From Segniliparus rugosus ATCC BAA-974 (GTDB lineage: Bacteria > Actinomycetota > Actinomycetes > Mycobacteriales > Mycobacteriaceae), in contig NZ_KI391953.1 of the NCBI RefSeq assembly GCF_000185725.2, positions 62,001-126,000 of the forward strand: a DNA stretch of 64,000 bases, read 5' to 3'. A model generated the notes under the pieces. The model made no database searches and had not been told where the DNA came from. It saw nothing but the letters and a program-made list of their open reading frames with translations. Every line of letters starts with the position of its first letter. The stretch's first letter is position 1. This document shows, one piece after another, positions 27,790 to 37,505 of the stretch. The translations under genes were made by a program, and so were the position numbers.

Positions 27790-28287
27790 TCAGCCGTACG
27801 TGTCGCGGGGGCCCCTTCCTCGGACGTGCCGTTCCCCTTTTCGCCAGCTCGGCGCTTTCGGCCCGGTGATCTTCAAAGAGAAGACCACGCCTTTCCCCAC
27901 TTCACCGGCAATCTTCTCCAGGATCTGCTTTTGCATCAACCGTAGTTGCGTCGCCCACGCGGTGGATTCCGTCTGCACATGCAACACCCCGTCCACTAAC
28001 TGCTGCGGGGTGGATTTCGCGGCGTTCTGCTCCCCCATGATCGATCCCCATTCGGAGAAAATCTTGCCTTCGGCGAGCTTCTGGGACCAGGTGTCTTTCT
28101 TCCGCAGCTGCTCGAAAACCTCGGAAAACGTCTTCGGGTCGCGCGCGTCCGGACCCGGACCGCTCCACCGGGTGCGTTCGGGCCGTTGGTCTGGCTTCGG
28201 CGCGCGGGGCGCGCGCGTCCCGAACTCGCCGATGAGCCTGCGCGCGAGATCTTCCGCAGGGCTCCTTGTCTCATCCTCGCCCGCCAC
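27790..28287 (-). CDS. dciA: DUF721 protein DciA (helicase-loader family, Rv0004-like)
   Basis: 165 residues. A disordered, Arg/Pro-rich N-terminal half is followed by the DUF721 domain (about 75-145: WSQKLAEGKIFSEWGSIMGE, LVDGVLHVQTESTAWATQL, PSWRKGERHVRGRGPRD). The family associates with replicative helicase DnaB. It follows recF with a 17-bp overlap, as in mycobacteria (Rv0003-Rv0004). Downstream of it one would expect gyrB and gyrA; instead tRNA genes on the other strand follow. Confidence 0.85.
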   Translation of the reverse strand: MAGEDETRSPAEDLARRLIGEFGTRAPRAPKPDQRPERTRWSGPGPDARDPKTFSEVFEQLRKKDTWSQKLAEGKIFSEWGSIMGEQNAAKSTPQQLVDGVLHVQTESTAWATQLRLMQKQILEKIAGEVGKGVVFSLKITGPKAPSWRKGERHVRGRGPRDTYG

Positions 28288-29506
28288 CGTCCACCTCCTC
28301 CGTCTGTGTCGCCTCCTGTGTCGCCTCGTCGGCGACGATGCGGGAGGACTTCATCCCCTGCGCCTCGCCGAGCCGGACCGGCACCACTCGCGCGACGAGC
28401 CCTTCCGGCACGGTGGCCGGATCCGCGGCGGTGATGAGCGTCTGCTCGGCTTGGCGCGCCAACCCCGCCACCACTTCCCGTCTCGGCCCGTCCAGCTCCG
28501 CGAACACGTCGTCAAGGACGAGCACGGGGTCATGCCCCTCGCCGCGCAGCAACTCGAAAGCGGCGACCCGCAGCGCGAGCGCGTACGACCACGCCTCGCC
28601 ATGGCTCACGAAAGCTCTCGCCAGCCCTCCCGCGATGCGCAGCTCCAGATCGTCGCGGTGCGGCCCGGCCAAGCACTGCCCTCGTCGCAGCTCCTCTTCC
28701 CTGATCTCCGCGAGCTTCGCGGTGATCGAGTCCGCCACGTGCCGCTCAGAGATCTCGGCTGAGGGAAAGTCCTCCGCAGCGGCTGTCGCTTCGTCGTCCT
28801 CTCCTGCCGTCCGATACCGCAGCTCCGCGTCGTCCACGCTCGGGTCGATAGCGGCGTAACAACGTTTGACGATCGGACTGAGCGCGCGCACGAGGGAAAT
28901 CCTCGCCACCGTCAGCGCGGCGGCTTTGCTCGCGAACTGCTCGTCCCATGCCTCCAACGTCGCTCGGGCTTCCTCGCTGCGAGCAGCGCCGGGACGTCCG
29001 CCGCCCAGGGATTTGAGCAGCGTCGCGCGCTGGCGCAGCACCCTTTCGAAATCCGCTTTCACCCCGGCCATCCTTGGCTGGCGGACCACGAGCGTCTCGT
29101 CGAGGAACCGCCGGCGCTCCCCCGGCTCGCCGCGCACGAGCGCCAGATCCTCCGGAGAGAAAAAGACCGTCCGCAGCACGCCCGCGACTTCCCTCGTCGG
29201 CCGGTTCACCCCGTTGATCTGAGCTTTCGTCGCCTTGCCTGGGGCGAGCCGCAAGCCGACCGTGAGTTTGCGGCCCTCGTTGAGCACGTCGGCAGCGATC
29301 AGTGCCTCAGCCGCGCCGCGCCGCACCATCGCCGCAGTCTGCGCGCCCCGGTGGCTGGAAAGGCTGGAGAGCACGCCGAGCGCTTCGACCAAATTGGTTT
29401 TGCCGTAACCGTTGCGGCCGAGGAACAACGTGCTGCCCTCGCCGAGCCGCAGGCTCGCATGTTCCCAGGAGCGGAAGTCTCGGATCTCGAAAGAGGAGAC
29501 GCGCAC
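28271..29506 (-). CDS. recF: Recombination/replication repair protein RecF
   Basis: 411-residue SMC-like ATPase that loads RecA at gaps on single-stranded DNA. The N-terminal Walker A is GRNGYGKTN (about residues 30-38, in TLFLGRNGYGKTNLVEAL). The ABC signature region and Walker B (DPVLVLDDVFAELD) are in the C-terminal third. The GTG start at 29506 lies 4 bp after the dnaN stop, so dnaN-recF-dciA form one operon reading away from oriC. Confidence 0.94.
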   Translation of the reverse strand: MRVSSFEIRDFRSWEHASLRLGEGSTLFLGRNGYGKTNLVEALGVLSSLSSHRGAQTAAMVRRGAAEALIAADVLNEGRKLTVGLRLAPGKATKAQINGVNRPTREVAGVLRTVFFSPEDLALVRGEPGERRRFLDETLVVRQPRMAGVKADFERVLRQRATLLKSLGGGRPGAARSEEARATLEAWDEQFASKAAALTVARISLVRALSPIVKRCYAAIDPSVDDAELRYRTAGEDDEATAAAEDFPSAEISERHVADSITAKLAEIREEELRRGQCLAGPHRDDLELRIAGGLARAFVSHGEAWSYALALRVAAFELLRGEGHDPVLVLDDVFAELDGPRREVVAGLARQAEQTLITAADPATVPEGLVARVVPVRLGEAQGMKSSRIVADEATQEATQTEEVDGGGRG

Positions 29507-29510
29507 GGCT

Positions 29511-30704
29511 TCAGCCCTGCAACCGCACCGGCATCAGCACGTAGACCTGGTCCGAAGAGCCCGCGGTGTAGCCTTCCGCTATCGCCTCTGGCTCGGCTCC
29601 GTCTCCCGACACCAACGCCACCGCGCGATTCTGGCCGGTGAAGCCGAACTGCGCTTGCTCCGCCCGGAACGTCGAAAGGCCGTCCAGCAGATATCCGGGG
29701 TTGAACACCACGGAGATCGACTCGCCCCAGTGGCGCACCGGCAGCTCCTCCTCCGCGAAGCCGGCTTCCTCCCCTCCCGCGGACAATCGCAGCACGCTGT
29801 CCTCTCCGGAGCTTTCGAAGTCGAGCCTGATCTGCGAACGCCTCGCGGAGACCAACGAGACCCGTCGCACCGCTTCGACGAGCGGGGCGAGGTCGACCCT
29901 CGCCACCGCGGTGTAGCGCTTGGGGATGAGCTGCGAGACGTCGGGCAGCTGCGCGTCGAGCAGCCTGGTGGTGATCCGGAAAGGGCCGGCTTGCACGCCG
30001 AGCAGGCTCGGCGAGCCCGAACCGAGGTCCAACGCGAACTCGACCGGGGTGTCGTCCGACGGCAGCGGCGTGCGGGCGAACTCGCTGAGCACCGCGGCAG
30101 GGACGAGCGCAGTGACCGGCTCGTCCGCGAAGTCTTTGCCCTCCCACGCGAGTTTGCGGACGCTGAGCCGGAACCGGTCGGTCGCGGCGAGTTCGAGTTC
30201 TTGCCCCGTGAAGACGAGGCGCAGCCCGGTCAGCGCGGGCAGCGTGTCGTCCCGGCTCGCGGCCACGCCGACCTGGCTGATCGCGGCGAAAAGCTCCTTG
30301 GCCGCCGCGACTCCGATCGGGGCAGGATGCTCGGCGAGGCTCGGGAACTCGTCAACCGGCATCGTCGGAAGGGTGAATTTGGCAGAGCCGCTGCGCACAT
30401 GGACCTTCGAGCCTTCGGCGACGATTTTGACCGAGGGCGAGGGCAGCGCTTTGGCGATGTCGGCGAGCAGCCTGCCCGAGACGAGCACTCGGCCCGGCCC
30501 GCTGACTTGGGCGGAGAGGTGCGCCTGCGCGGTGAGGTCGTAATCCGTCCCGCCGAGAGAGAGTTCCCCTGTCTCGTCCGCGGACAGCAAAAGACCTGCG
30601 AGCAGGGGCATGGCAGGCCTTGCTGGGAGGCGCCGGGTGACCCAGGAGACGGAGTCGGCGAAGAGATCTCTGGGCACTTCAAAAGTGAAATCTTCGTCAG
30701 ACAC
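29511..30704 (-). CDS. dnaN: DNA polymerase III beta clamp
   Basis: 397 residues, the usual sliding-clamp length, with three clamp domains. It begins MSDEDFTFEVPRDLFADSVSWV from a GTG at 30704 and ends in the conserved partner-binding tail QVYVLMPVRLQG. It tethers polymerase to DNA. It follows the 524-bp dnaA-dnaN origin region in the classical dnaA-dnaN-recF order. Confidence 0.95.
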   Translation of the reverse strand: MSDEDFTFEVPRDLFADSVSWVTRRLPARPAMPLLAGLLLSADETGELSLGGTDYDLTAQAHLSAQVSGPGRVLVSGRLLADIAKALPSPSVKIVAEGSKVHVRSGSAKFTLPTMPVDEFPSLAEHPAPIGVAAAKELFAAISQVGVAASRDDTLPALTGLRLVFTGQELELAATDRFRLSVRKLAWEGKDFADEPVTALVPAAVLSEFARTPLPSDDTPVEFALDLGSGSPSLLGVQAGPFRITTRLLDAQLPDVSQLIPKRYTAVARVDLAPLVEAVRRVSLVSARRSQIRLDFESSGEDSVLRLSAGGEEAGFAEEELPVRHWGESISVVFNPGYLLDGLSTFRAEQAQFGFTGQNRAVALVSGDGAEPEAIAEGYTAGSSDQVYVLMPVRLQG

Positions 30705-31228
30705 TCTGCCGTCCTTCAGTCGTGGTGGTGGAAGTCAGCGAGGATCGCGGCCAGCACAGGGCGCTTCGATCCTCAGTGATTGCAGCCTACGACGCCAGTC
30801 AAGCGGCGATGGAGCTGCGGTGGCCGGAGCCGTGCCGCCCAAGCCTAGTGCTGTGAGTTCTTTTTCTTGAAATTTTTAGTAGCAGTAATAGGTCTTGTGG
30901 AAACTGTGGATAAACCGTGCGCCTGCTGTTCAGCTTGTGTTCGGGATTGGGGACAAGGGTGGGCGTCGGTCACGGTCCTGTCACGGCTTTGTGGATCGGG
31001 GCGAAGTCTGTGGATGGTTGTTCCAACGTTGTCCACAGTCGGGAGCCGTTATACACAGGGTAATCCACAGATGTGGAAGACGCCGACAACTGATCATTCA
31101 TGATGCGCATGTGGCTTTTGTGATTACAGGGGTCGATTTCCGCGCGCAAAAATGTCCGTTCCTGTGATAAGAATCACTGATCTGTGCGGCTCGGGCGAGG
31201 GCTCGAGCGAGGCGGGGAGGAACTGTTC
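30705..31228. other. oriC, dnaA-dnaN intergenic origin with a DnaA-box cluster
   Basis: 524 bp without a gene. Boxes I can read: TGTGGAAAC (30896), TGTGGATAA (30905, perfect consensus in reverse), TGTGGATCG (30990), TGTGGATGG (31009), TTGTCCACA (31029, perfect), TTATACACA (31049), TAATCCACA (31061) and TGTGGAAGA (31072). Seven of these (30905-31080) are packed in about 175 bp with both orientations. AT-rich stretches at 30860-30890 and around 31110-31180 are candidate unwinding elements. In mycobacteria the origin also lies between dnaA and dnaN. Confidence 0.88.
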
Positions 31229-32668
31229 TCAGTTGGTTTTGGCCCGTTGGCGGACCCGCGCGGTGAGTTCGTGCACTTGGTCGTACACCTGCCTGCGCTC
31301 GGCGAGCTCTTTGCGCACCTTCTTCTCCGCGTACATCACCGTGGTGTGGTCCCGTCCGAATGCCTGGCCGATTTTCGGGAGCGAGAGGTCCGTGAGCTCC
31401 CGGCACAGATACATGGCGATCTGCCGGGCTTGGGCGAGCGGTCGGGTCTTCGCGGGCCCGCAGAGTTCCTCGATCGTGGTGCTGAAGTACTCTGCGGTCG
31501 CGCCGAGGATCACCGAGACGCTGATTTCTAAGGTGGGGCTGTCGGGCACCAAGTCCCGCAGGACCATTTCGGCCAGGGCGGCCGTGAGCTTCTGGTGGTT
31601 GAGCGAGGCGAAGGCGGTCACCCGGATGAGGGCTCCTTCGAGCTCTCGGATGTTGCGCTCTATGCGCGAGGCGATGAGCTCGGCGACGTCGTCGGGGACG
31701 TCGAGGCCGTCGATGTTGGCCTTCTTGCGCAGGATGGCGATCCGCGTTTCGAGCTCGGGCGGCTGCACGTCGGTGATCAGGCCCCATTCGAAGCGGGTGC
31801 GCAGCCGGTCCTCGAGGGCGGCGAGCTTCTTCGGCGGCCGGTCCGAGGTGATGACGATCTGCTTGTTCGAGTTGTGCAGCGTGTTGAAGGTGTGGAAGAA
31901 CTCTTCCTGGATGCCTTCTTTTCCCGCGATGAACTGGATGTCGTCCACTAGGAGCAGGTCCACGTCGCGGTAGCGCTGTTTGAAGGCGACTCTGCGGTCG
32001 TCGCGGAGGCTGTTGATGAAGTCGTTGGTGAACTCTTCCGTGGAGACGTACTTCACCCGGAAACCGGAGAAGAGCCGTTGGGTGTAGTGCCCTGCCGCGT
32101 GGAGCAGGTGCGTTTTCCCGAGTCCGGAGTCGCCCCAGATGAACAAGGGGTTGTAGGCGCGGGCGGGGGCTTCCGACACGGCGAACGTCGCGGCGTGGGC
32201 GAACCGGTTCGAGGCCCCGATGACAAAGGTGTCGAAGGTGTAGCGGGCGTTCAGGCTCGTCGTGGTGTCGGTGGCGGGCGCGACGACGGACAGCTGCGGC
32301 GGCGCCTGCTCTTCGGCGGCGGCGCCGTCCGTTTCGACGACGACCGGGGCGGGCTCGTTGGGGAGGGCGCTCTCCTGGCTCTGGCTCGCGATGCGCAGGT
32401 TCAGTTCGATCTCTTTGCCGAGGATGTGCCGCAGCGCGGCGGCGATCGGCGCGCGCAGCCCCCGGTCGAACGCGTCGGCGGCGAAGCTGGAGGGTACCGA
32501 GATCAGGGCGAAGCCTTCGCCGAGGCTGACGGGTTTGGCGAGCGGGAGCCAGGCGCGCTGTTGTTTGGTGAGAGGGGGGTGTCCGAAGGCCTCAGCGGCG
32601 GTCTCGTCGGAGAGCTGGGCGAGCACTTCTTCCCAGATCGCGTCGAAAGGAGACGTTTCTGTGGACAA
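31229..32668 (-). CDS. dnaA: Replication initiator DnaA
   Basis: 479 residues from a TTG at 32668. Domain I opens [18 protein letters not shown]; a variable linker (about 100-150) follows; the AAA+ domain has [13 protein letters not shown] (Walker A) and LLVDDIQF (Walker B); the C-terminal DNA-binding domain holds the signature [11 protein letters not shown] prefer this TTG because AAGAGGA lies five bases upstream and the domain I start then matches M. tuberculosis DnaA. A GTG at 32731 in the same frame (AAAGGG upstream) would add 21 residues. The TTG codon lies inside a perfect DnaA box, suggesting autoregulation at the start site. Confidence 0.93.
   Translation of the reverse strand: MSTETSPFDAIWEEVLAQLSDETAAEAFGHPPLTKQQRAWLPLAKPVSLGEGFALISVPSSFAADAFDRGLRAPIAAALRHILGKEIELNLRIASQSQESALPNEPAPVVVETDGAAAEEQAPPQLSVVAPATDTTTSLNARYTFDTFVIGASNRFAHAATFAVSEAPARAYNPLFIWGDSGLGKTHLLHAAGHYTQRLFSGFRVKYVSTEEFTNDFINSLRDDRRVAFKQRYRDVDLLLVDDIQFIAGKEGIQEEFFHTFNTLHNSNKQIVITSDRPPKKLAALEDRLRTRFEWGLITDVQPPELETRIAILRKKANIDGLDVPDDVAELIASRIERNIRELEGALIRVTAFASLNHQKLTAALAEMVLRDLVPDSPTLEISVSVILGATAEYFSTTIEELCGPAKTRPLAQARQIAMYLCRELTDLSLPKIGQAFGRDHTTVMYAEKKVRKELAERRQVYDQVHELTARVRQRAKTN
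32660..32668. promoter_or_regulatory. DnaA box on the dnaA start codon
   Basis: TGTGGACAA on the plus strand is TTGTCCACA, the perfect actinobacterial DnaA box, on the coding strand of dnaA; its first three bases are the likely TTG start codon. DnaA bound here would sit over the translation start region of its own gene. Confidence 0.6.
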
Positions 32669-33342
32669 CTGGATCCTCTTAAGCTTCGGCTCGTGCTCGG
32701 TGTCGCGTGGAACGTGGCTGGTCAGAAGCACGTCCCACCCTTTTGATGCTGTTCACAGCGCAGTTACGCACAGACTTATCCCCAGCTGTGAACACAGCAA
32801 TATAGCGGTCTGCGCTCGGGGTGGCAAATCTGTGCCGTCTTTCCCGCGTCATCGGCGGCCGATGTGATGTTGGCCCGCTATGGCCCTTCTCTATGTCGTG
32901 AGTCACTTTACAATAAAGGCTTTCGATGGGGGAACGGCATGGCGTCCGAGGCTCGAAAAAGGCTTTCGGGCACAGTAGCAAGCAATCTGACTCGGCGCTA
33001 CCCTTTGCGAGAAGAACGAGTTCGCGACTATTTTTCCGATGATTCGAACTCTCGGCGGACTCCGGGCGGGAGGACTGCGGCCAAGAAGATTTCCCATCCT
33101 GCGCCCGAGCGGGTATCGTTGTCTCGATGTTCATCGAGGGCTCGTCGAAACCGGTCTGACCACGTGTCGCGGCTTCGGCCGGTTCTTCGTGACGCTAGCC
33201 CTCGGTCGACGACCTAGCGCTGTCTTGACGGCCCAGCCGGAGAGCACGGCGCAGTCCCGCCGATGGCGCCGATGACTTGCGACAGCGATGACTTAACAAC
33301 AGGCGCGGCGCAGCCGAGCCCGAAGGGAATGCGAGGAAAGAG
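32669..33342. promoter_or_regulatory. dnaA-rpmH divergent intergenic region with inverted repeat
   Basis: A 674-bp region that must hold the divergent promoters of dnaA and rpmH. A perfect 10-bp inverted repeat, TGTTCACAGC (32750-32759) and GCTGTGAACA (32785-32794), flanks a loop containing a DnaA-box-like TTATCCCCA (32776-32784). On the plus strand TACAAT near 32911 is a possible -10 element for the rpmH operon. Several small frames (for example 32864-33217) have no ribosome binding site or recognisable product, and I do not regard them as genes. Confidence 0.55.
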
Positions 33343-33486
33343 ATGGCGAAAGGGAAAAGGACCTTCCAGCCGAACAACCGCCGCCGTGCGAAGGTGAGCG
33401 GCTTCCGGGTGCGGATGCGCACCCGCGCCGGCCGCGCCGTGCTGGCCGCGCGCCGTTTGAAGGGCCGGGAGCGCCTCTCCGCCTAA
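33343..33486 (+). CDS. rpmH: 50S ribosomal protein L34
   Basis: 47-residue, strongly basic ribosomal protein. The sequence [20 protein letters not shown] and the tail [13 protein letters not shown] are typical of actinobacterial L34. It is too short for most gene finders but unmistakable. First gene of the rpmH-rnpA-yidD-yidC-khpB-rsmG-parAB cluster reading away from oriC opposite to dnaA. Confidence 0.96.
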   Translation: MAKGKRTFQPNNRRRAKVSGFRVRMRTRAGRAVLAARRLKGRERLSA

Positions 33487-33524
33487 TCGGCTGACATCTC
33501 CAAGCAGTCCCGCCAAGACACGCG

Positions 33525-33953
33525 ATGTTGCCGCCTCAAAACCGTATGCGCAGCCGTCTCGATTTTTCCGAGACGGTGCGTTGTGGTCGGCGCACGGGCC
33601 GTCGCGACATGGTGGTGCATTTGCTCACCCGTGATTTCGGCGACGCGCAGGGCCGCGTGGTCGCAGCGCCGTGCGCGTCGAAGGCCGGTTTGATCGTCGG
33701 CAAACAAGTCGGCGGCTCGGTGACACGGAAAAAGGTGAGCAGGAAGCTCCGCTCGGCGCTCCGATCGGTTTTGCCCGAGCTGCCGCCGAGCAGTTTGCTC
33801 GTCGTGCGCGCGCTGCCGGGTTCGGCTCAGACGCAAGTGGCGGAGTTCGAGGGGCAGTTGCGGTCCGCGCTGCGCAAGCTCGCACCGACAGCCGTCGTTG
33901 TCGGGGGTTCGTCAGAGCAGGCGGACACGTCGGGAAAGGAAGGGCCACGGTGA
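33525..33953 (+). CDS. rnpA: Ribonuclease P protein component
   Basis: 142-residue basic protein that assists the RNase P RNA in 5' tRNA maturation. The conserved core is QNRMRSRLDFSETVRCGRR, MVVHLL and the RNA-binding helix VGKQVGGSVTRKKVSRKLR. It begins ATG 33525, matching the mycobacterial start, and has a slightly extended C-terminal tail. It lies 38 bp after rpmH; its stop overlaps the yidD start (GTGA). Confidence 0.93.
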   Translation: MLPPQNRMRSRLDFSETVRCGRRTGRRDMVVHLLTRDFGDAQGRVVAAPCASKAGLIVGKQVGGSVTRKKVSRKLRSALRSVLPELPPSSLLVVRALPGSAQTQVAEFEGQLRSALRKLAPTAVVVGGSSEQADTSGKEGPR

Positions 33954-34249
33954 CCACAGCTTCGGGCCGCACCGCCGCCGCTTTGCGAGGCGCGCTGCGG
34001 GGCTCTTTGATCAGGGCGATCAGCTGGTATCGCATGTACATCTCCCCCGCACGACCCCCTGCTTGCAGGTTCACCCCGAGCTGTAGCGAATACGCGATCG
34101 ACGCGTTGACGAGCCGGGGTGTTCTTATGGGACTTTGGCTCACGACGTGGCGGCTGCTGCGCTGTGGTCCGTGGAGCGCGGGCGGTTGGGATCCTGTCCC
34201 AGCCCATCCGGCCCATCCGTCACACCTCTATGAAGGAGCGCCTCGCTAA
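33950..34249 (+). CDS. yidD: Membrane protein insertion efficiency factor YidD
   Basis: 99-residue protein of the YidD family with the diagnostic Cys-containing motif [16 protein letters not shown] and [11 protein letters not shown] before it; GWDPVPAHP at the C-terminus. It assists YidC. GTG start overlaps the rnpA stop, and TAATG couples it to yidC. Confidence 0.92.
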   Translation: MTTASGRTAAALRGALRGSLIRAISWYRMYISPARPPACRFTPSCSEYAIDALTSRGVLMGLWLTTWRLLRCGPWSAGGWDPVPAHPAHPSHLYEGAPR

Positions 34250-35211
34250 TGCTGGACTTCGTCTACTACCCCGTCTCCGGAGTGCTTTGGCTGTGGCACT
34301 GGGTCTTCAGCCAAATCTTGGGCCCCGAGTCGGGGTTCGGCTGGGCCCTTTCCGTGGTCGCCCTCGTCTGCACGCTGCGCGCGCTGCTGTACGCGCCGGC
34401 GATCCGGCAGATCCGGTTCATGCGCAAGATGCAAGAGATCCAGCCGCAGATGAAAGCCATCCAGACCAAGTACGCGAAAGACCGCCAGCGCCAGGCGTTG
34501 GAGATGCAAAAGCTGCAGAAGGAGCACGGCTTCAACCCGCTCCTCGGCTGTTTGCCGATGCTGCTGCAGATCCCGGTCTTCATCGGGCTCTACCACGTGT
34601 TGTCCAGCTTCAACCGAACGGCGGGCGCGTTCTTCTCCGGCGGCGGCAGCATGACCCCCGAGCAGAACCGCAACACCAAGAACTACGTCTTCTCCCCACA
34701 CGACGTGCAGAGCTTCCTCGAGTCGCGTTTCTTCGGGGTTCCGCTGTCGAGCTACATCACCGAACCGGCCGCGAGCTTCAACGCGTTCATCAAAGCGGGC
34801 TCGGCGGTGGACTTCCAGCGTTGGCAGATCGCCGCTGTGGCGATCCCCTTGATGCTGATCGCGTCCGTGGCCACGCATATGAACTCGCGCGCCTCGCTCT
34901 CCAGGCAGCCCGCGGACGTCTCGGAGCAGCCTCAGGCGGCGATGATGCGGGTCATGTCTCTCTGGGTGTTCCCGCTCGGCGTGCTGATCTTCGGGTGGGC
35001 GAGCCCGATCGCCCTGCTCCTATACTGGGTGAGCAACAACGCATGGACGTACGGGCAGCAGCACCTCGTCTTCCGGAAGATCGACCGCGAGGACGAGGAG
35101 AAAAAGCGCCAGGCGGTCGAACGCCGTGCGGCGAACGCGCCGAAACCAGGCGCGAAGCCGGTGCGGAAAAAGGCCGAGAATCCAGCCGCGCACGACTCCC
35201 AGAGCGAGTGA
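34249..35211 (+). CDS. yidC: Membrane protein insertase YidC
   Basis: 320-residue polytopic protein of the YidC/Oxa1 family. It inserts proteins into the cytoplasmic membrane. A hydrophobic N-terminus ([19 protein letters not shown]) is followed by the conserved cytoplasmic hairpin ([19 protein letters not shown]), the motif [19 protein letters not shown], and C-terminal spans ending [16 protein letters not shown] basic, disordered C-terminal tail follows. The gene is translationally coupled to yidD. Confidence 0.94.
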   Translation: MLDFVYYPVSGVLWLWHWVFSQILGPESGFGWALSVVALVCTLRALLYAPAIRQIRFMRKMQEIQPQMKAIQTKYAKDRQRQALEMQKLQKEHGFNPLLGCLPMLLQIPVFIGLYHVLSSFNRTAGAFFSGGGSMTPEQNRNTKNYVFSPHDVQSFLESRFFGVPLSSYITEPAASFNAFIKAGSAVDFQRWQIAAVAIPLMLIASVATHMNSRASLSRQPADVSEQPQAAMMRVMSLWVFPLGVLIFGWASPIALLLYWVSNNAWTYGQQHLVFRKIDREDEEKKRQAVERRAANAPKPGAKPVRKKAENPAAHDSQSE

Positions 35212-35271
35212 CCGCGACCTAGCGCGCTCGGCGCGCGAATGAAGACGCTTCGAGAAAGGTGGAATGAACAT

Positions 35272-35817
35272 ATGACCGAGACCGAGCTTGAGGCTCCCGA
35301 AAACCAGCCAGAAGCTTCCGCCGAGGAGCCGGACGCCGAGAACCTCCTCGTGGAGGAAGGCGAGATCGCCGGAGACTATCTCGAACAACTGCTCGATTTG
35401 CTCGACTACGACGGCGACCTCGACCTCGACGTGGTCGGCAGCCGCGCGGTGGTGAGCCTTGAAGGCGGGAAAGATTTGCAGAAGCTCGTCGGCAAGCAGG
35501 GGGAAGTGCTCGACGCGCTGCAAACGTTGACCCGCCTGGCCGTGCAGCAGCAGACCGGCCAGCGCAGCTGGCTCATGCTGGACGTGGCGAAATGGCGGGC
35601 GCAGCGTCGGGACGATCTGCACCAGGTCGGACTGAAGGCCGCGGCGGACGTGGTGGGCAACGGGCAGCGGATGGCGCTGACCCCGATGTCCCCGTTCGAG
35701 CGCAAGATCGTGCACGACGCGGTCGCCTCCGTCCCCGGAGCCCGCAGCGAGAGCGAAGGCGAGGAGCCGAACCGATACGTCGTGGTCATACCGGATCCCG
35801 CCCCCGCGACGAACTAA
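35272..35817 (+). CDS. khpB: RNA-binding protein KhpB (Jag), KH and R3H domains
   Basis: 181 residues. An acidic N-terminal tail is followed by a KH-like domain (about 55-115: VVSLEGGKDLQKLVGKQGEV) and an R3H domain (about 120-170: MSPFERKIVHDAVASVPGA). It binds RNA and affects cell-wall growth in relatives. I chose ATG 35272 because AAAGGTGG precedes it at normal spacing; an in-frame ATG at 35239 lacks one. It sits between yidC and rsmG as in mycobacteria (Rv3920c). Confidence 0.9.
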   Translation: MTETELEAPENQPEASAEEPDAENLLVEEGEIAGDYLEQLLDLLDYDGDLDLDVVGSRAVVSLEGGKDLQKLVGKQGEVLDALQTLTRLAVQQQTGQRSWLMLDVAKWRAQRRDDLHQVGLKAAADVVGNGQRMALTPMSPFERKIVHDAVASVPGARSESEGEEPNRYVVVIPDPAPATN

Positions 35818-35874
35818 TCTAGAGGCTCACGTGGTGTCTTGCTGCGTCGTCCCCTGTGACTGGAGGAGCTGTCT

Positions 35875-36552
35875 ATGACCGATCTCCCTTCCCAGGAGAT
35901 GTTGGAGGCCCTCTTCGGGGATCGTGCCCATCTCGCGATCGCGTACGCGGAATGGCTTGCCGATGTCGGTGTCGCGGCGGGGCTGATCGGGCCTCGCGAG
36001 GCCGAACGGCTTTGGGAGCGGCATATCTTGAACTCGGCTGCCGTCGTCGAGCTGATCCCGGAAGGTGCGCAAGCGGCGGACCTCGGGAGCGGGGCGGGCC
36101 TTCCGGGCATCCCGATCGCGATTGCCCGGCCGGACGTGCGCATGACGTTGGTCGAGCCGTTGGCGCGGCGGGTGGACCCGGTGCAGAAGTTCCTCGAAGA
36201 CGTCGGCCTCGACGTCGGGGTGCTGCGCGCCAGGGCCGAGAGCTCGGAGGCCCGCGAGCTCTTAGCCCCGGTCCCGGTGGTGGTCTCGCGCGCTGTGGCC
36301 GCGTTGGATACACTCGCACGGTGGTCGAATCCACTGCTTCCGGTCGGCGGTCTCCTCTTAGCGGTGAAAGGAAAAACCGCGCAAGACGAGCTGTCTCGGA
36401 CGTCCCGCTCCCTGCGGGACGAAGGTTTCGACGAAGGGGAGATCAAGACGTGTGGCAAAGACGGCGCGGACGAAGGCCCGAAGACAGAGGCGACCGTCGT
36501 GGTTTTGCGCAAGGTCGCCAGCCCGAGCGGACGGAGGCGGACGCGTGACTGA
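35875..36552 (+). CDS. rsmG: 16S rRNA (guanine-N7) methyltransferase RsmG
   Basis: 225-residue SAM-dependent enzyme methylating 16S rRNA at G527 (E. coli numbering). The SAM-binding motif is AADLGSGAGLPGIPIAI, with MTLVEPLARRV after it and RNA-contact region VVSRAVAALDTL. GGAGGAG precedes ATG 35875. Its 3' end overlaps the parA start by 8 bp. Confidence 0.93.
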   Translation: MTDLPSQEMLEALFGDRAHLAIAYAEWLADVGVAAGLIGPREAERLWERHILNSAAVVELIPEGAQAADLGSGAGLPGIPIAIARPDVRMTLVEPLARRVDPVQKFLEDVGLDVGVLRARAESSEARELLAPVPVVVSRAVAALDTLARWSNPLLPVGGLLLAVKGKTAQDELSRTSRSLRDEGFDEGEIKTCGKDGADEGPKTEATVVVLRKVASPSGRRRTRD

Positions 36553-37504
36553 TCCGGCCGTTTCTCCCCCGCCGGCCGTTTCACGTGAAACATCGACGGC
36601 GGAAAGCTCCCCGAGGGAGGCTTCCCAGTTCGAGGATTGGGACGACACTCCGCTTGCCACCGCGTCCCGACAGGCGGCGGCATTGCGCCACGCGTCTGCT
36701 CCCCCGCTGCCCCGGCCCTCGGGGGGATGCCGGGTCTTCGCGATAGCGAACCAGAAGGGCGGGGTCGGCAAGACGACGACGACGGTGAACATCGCCGCTG
36801 CGCTCGCGCTGCAGGGCTTGTCCGTCTTGGTCGTCGACCTCGACCCGCAGGGGAACGCCAGCACCGCGCTCGGCGTGGAACATCCCGCAGGAACGGCTTC
36901 GAGCTATCAGTTGCTGCTCGGCGAGCTGGACCTGGCGGAGGTCACCGTGCAGAGCAAGCACCATTCTCGGCTGTCCGTCGTGCCTGCGACAATCGATCTC
37001 GCCGGGGCCGAGATCGAACTCGTGCCGCTGGCTTCTCGCGAGCACCGGCTCGCCAACGCGATTCGAAGCAGGCTCGACCAGTACGATTACGTGTTCTTGG
37101 ACTGCCCTCCTTCGTTGGGGCTGCTCACGGTCAACGCGCTCGTGGCAGCGCGCGAGGTGCTCATTCCGATTCAATGCGAGTACTACGCGCTCGAAGGCCT
37201 GGCCCAACTGCTCGGCAACATCGAGCTCATTCGCTCGGGGCTCAACCCCGAGCTTCTGGTGAGCACAGTTTTGCTCACGATGTACGACAAGCGCACCAGG
37301 CTGGCGGACGACGTTTCGGCCGAAGTGCGCGCGCATTTCGGCGGCTCCGTGCTCGAAACCGTGATCCCGAGGAACGTCAAAGTGGCAGAAGCCCCCGGCT
37401 ACGGGCAGTCTGTGCTCGACTACGATCCAGGCTCGCAGGGAGCCCAATGCTATTTCGAAGCGGCGAAAGAGATCGCGCATCGAGGGAACAGCGGAGAGAG
37501 GTGA
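36545..37504 (+). CDS. parA: Chromosome-partitioning ATPase ParA
   Basis: 319 residues. Deviant Walker [11 protein letters not shown] begins at about residue 71, followed by [11 protein letters not shown] and [15 protein letters not shown]. It moves ParB-bound origins by ATP-dependent DNA binding. GTG 36545 overlaps the rsmG stop. About 65 low-complexity residues precede the ATPase, and a parS site lies within this N-terminal coding part. Coupled to parB one base after its stop. Confidence 0.94.
   Translation: MTDPAVSPPPAVSRETSTAESSPREASQFEDWDDTPLATASRQAAALRHASAPPLPRPSGGCRVFAIANQKGGVGKTTTTVNIAAALALQGLSVLVVDLDPQGNASTALGVEHPAGTASSYQLLLGELDLAEVTVQSKHHSRLSVVPATIDLAGAEIELVPLASREHRLANAIRSRLDQYDYVFLDCPPSLGLLTVNALVAAREVLIPIQCEYYALEGLAQLLGNIELIRSGLNPELLVSTVLLTMYDKRTRLADDVSAEVRAHFGGSVLETVIPRNVKVAEAPGYGQSVLDYDPGSQGAQCYFEAAKEIAHRGNSGER
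36578..36591. other. parS: parS centromere site (perfect core)
   Basis: GTTTCACGTGAAAC, a perfect 14-bp palindromic ParB-binding core, inside the 5' coding part of parA (encoding V-S-R-E-T). About 5.5 kb from oriC. The flanks (CCCCCGCCGG before, ATC..GACGG after) recur around the second site at 39217. Confidence 0.93.
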
Positions 37505-37505
37505 G

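Noticed and set aside
32864-33217. 117-codon frame between dnaA and rpmH
   Set aside because: Arg/Ser-rich, no ribosome binding site; overlaps the expected promoter region.
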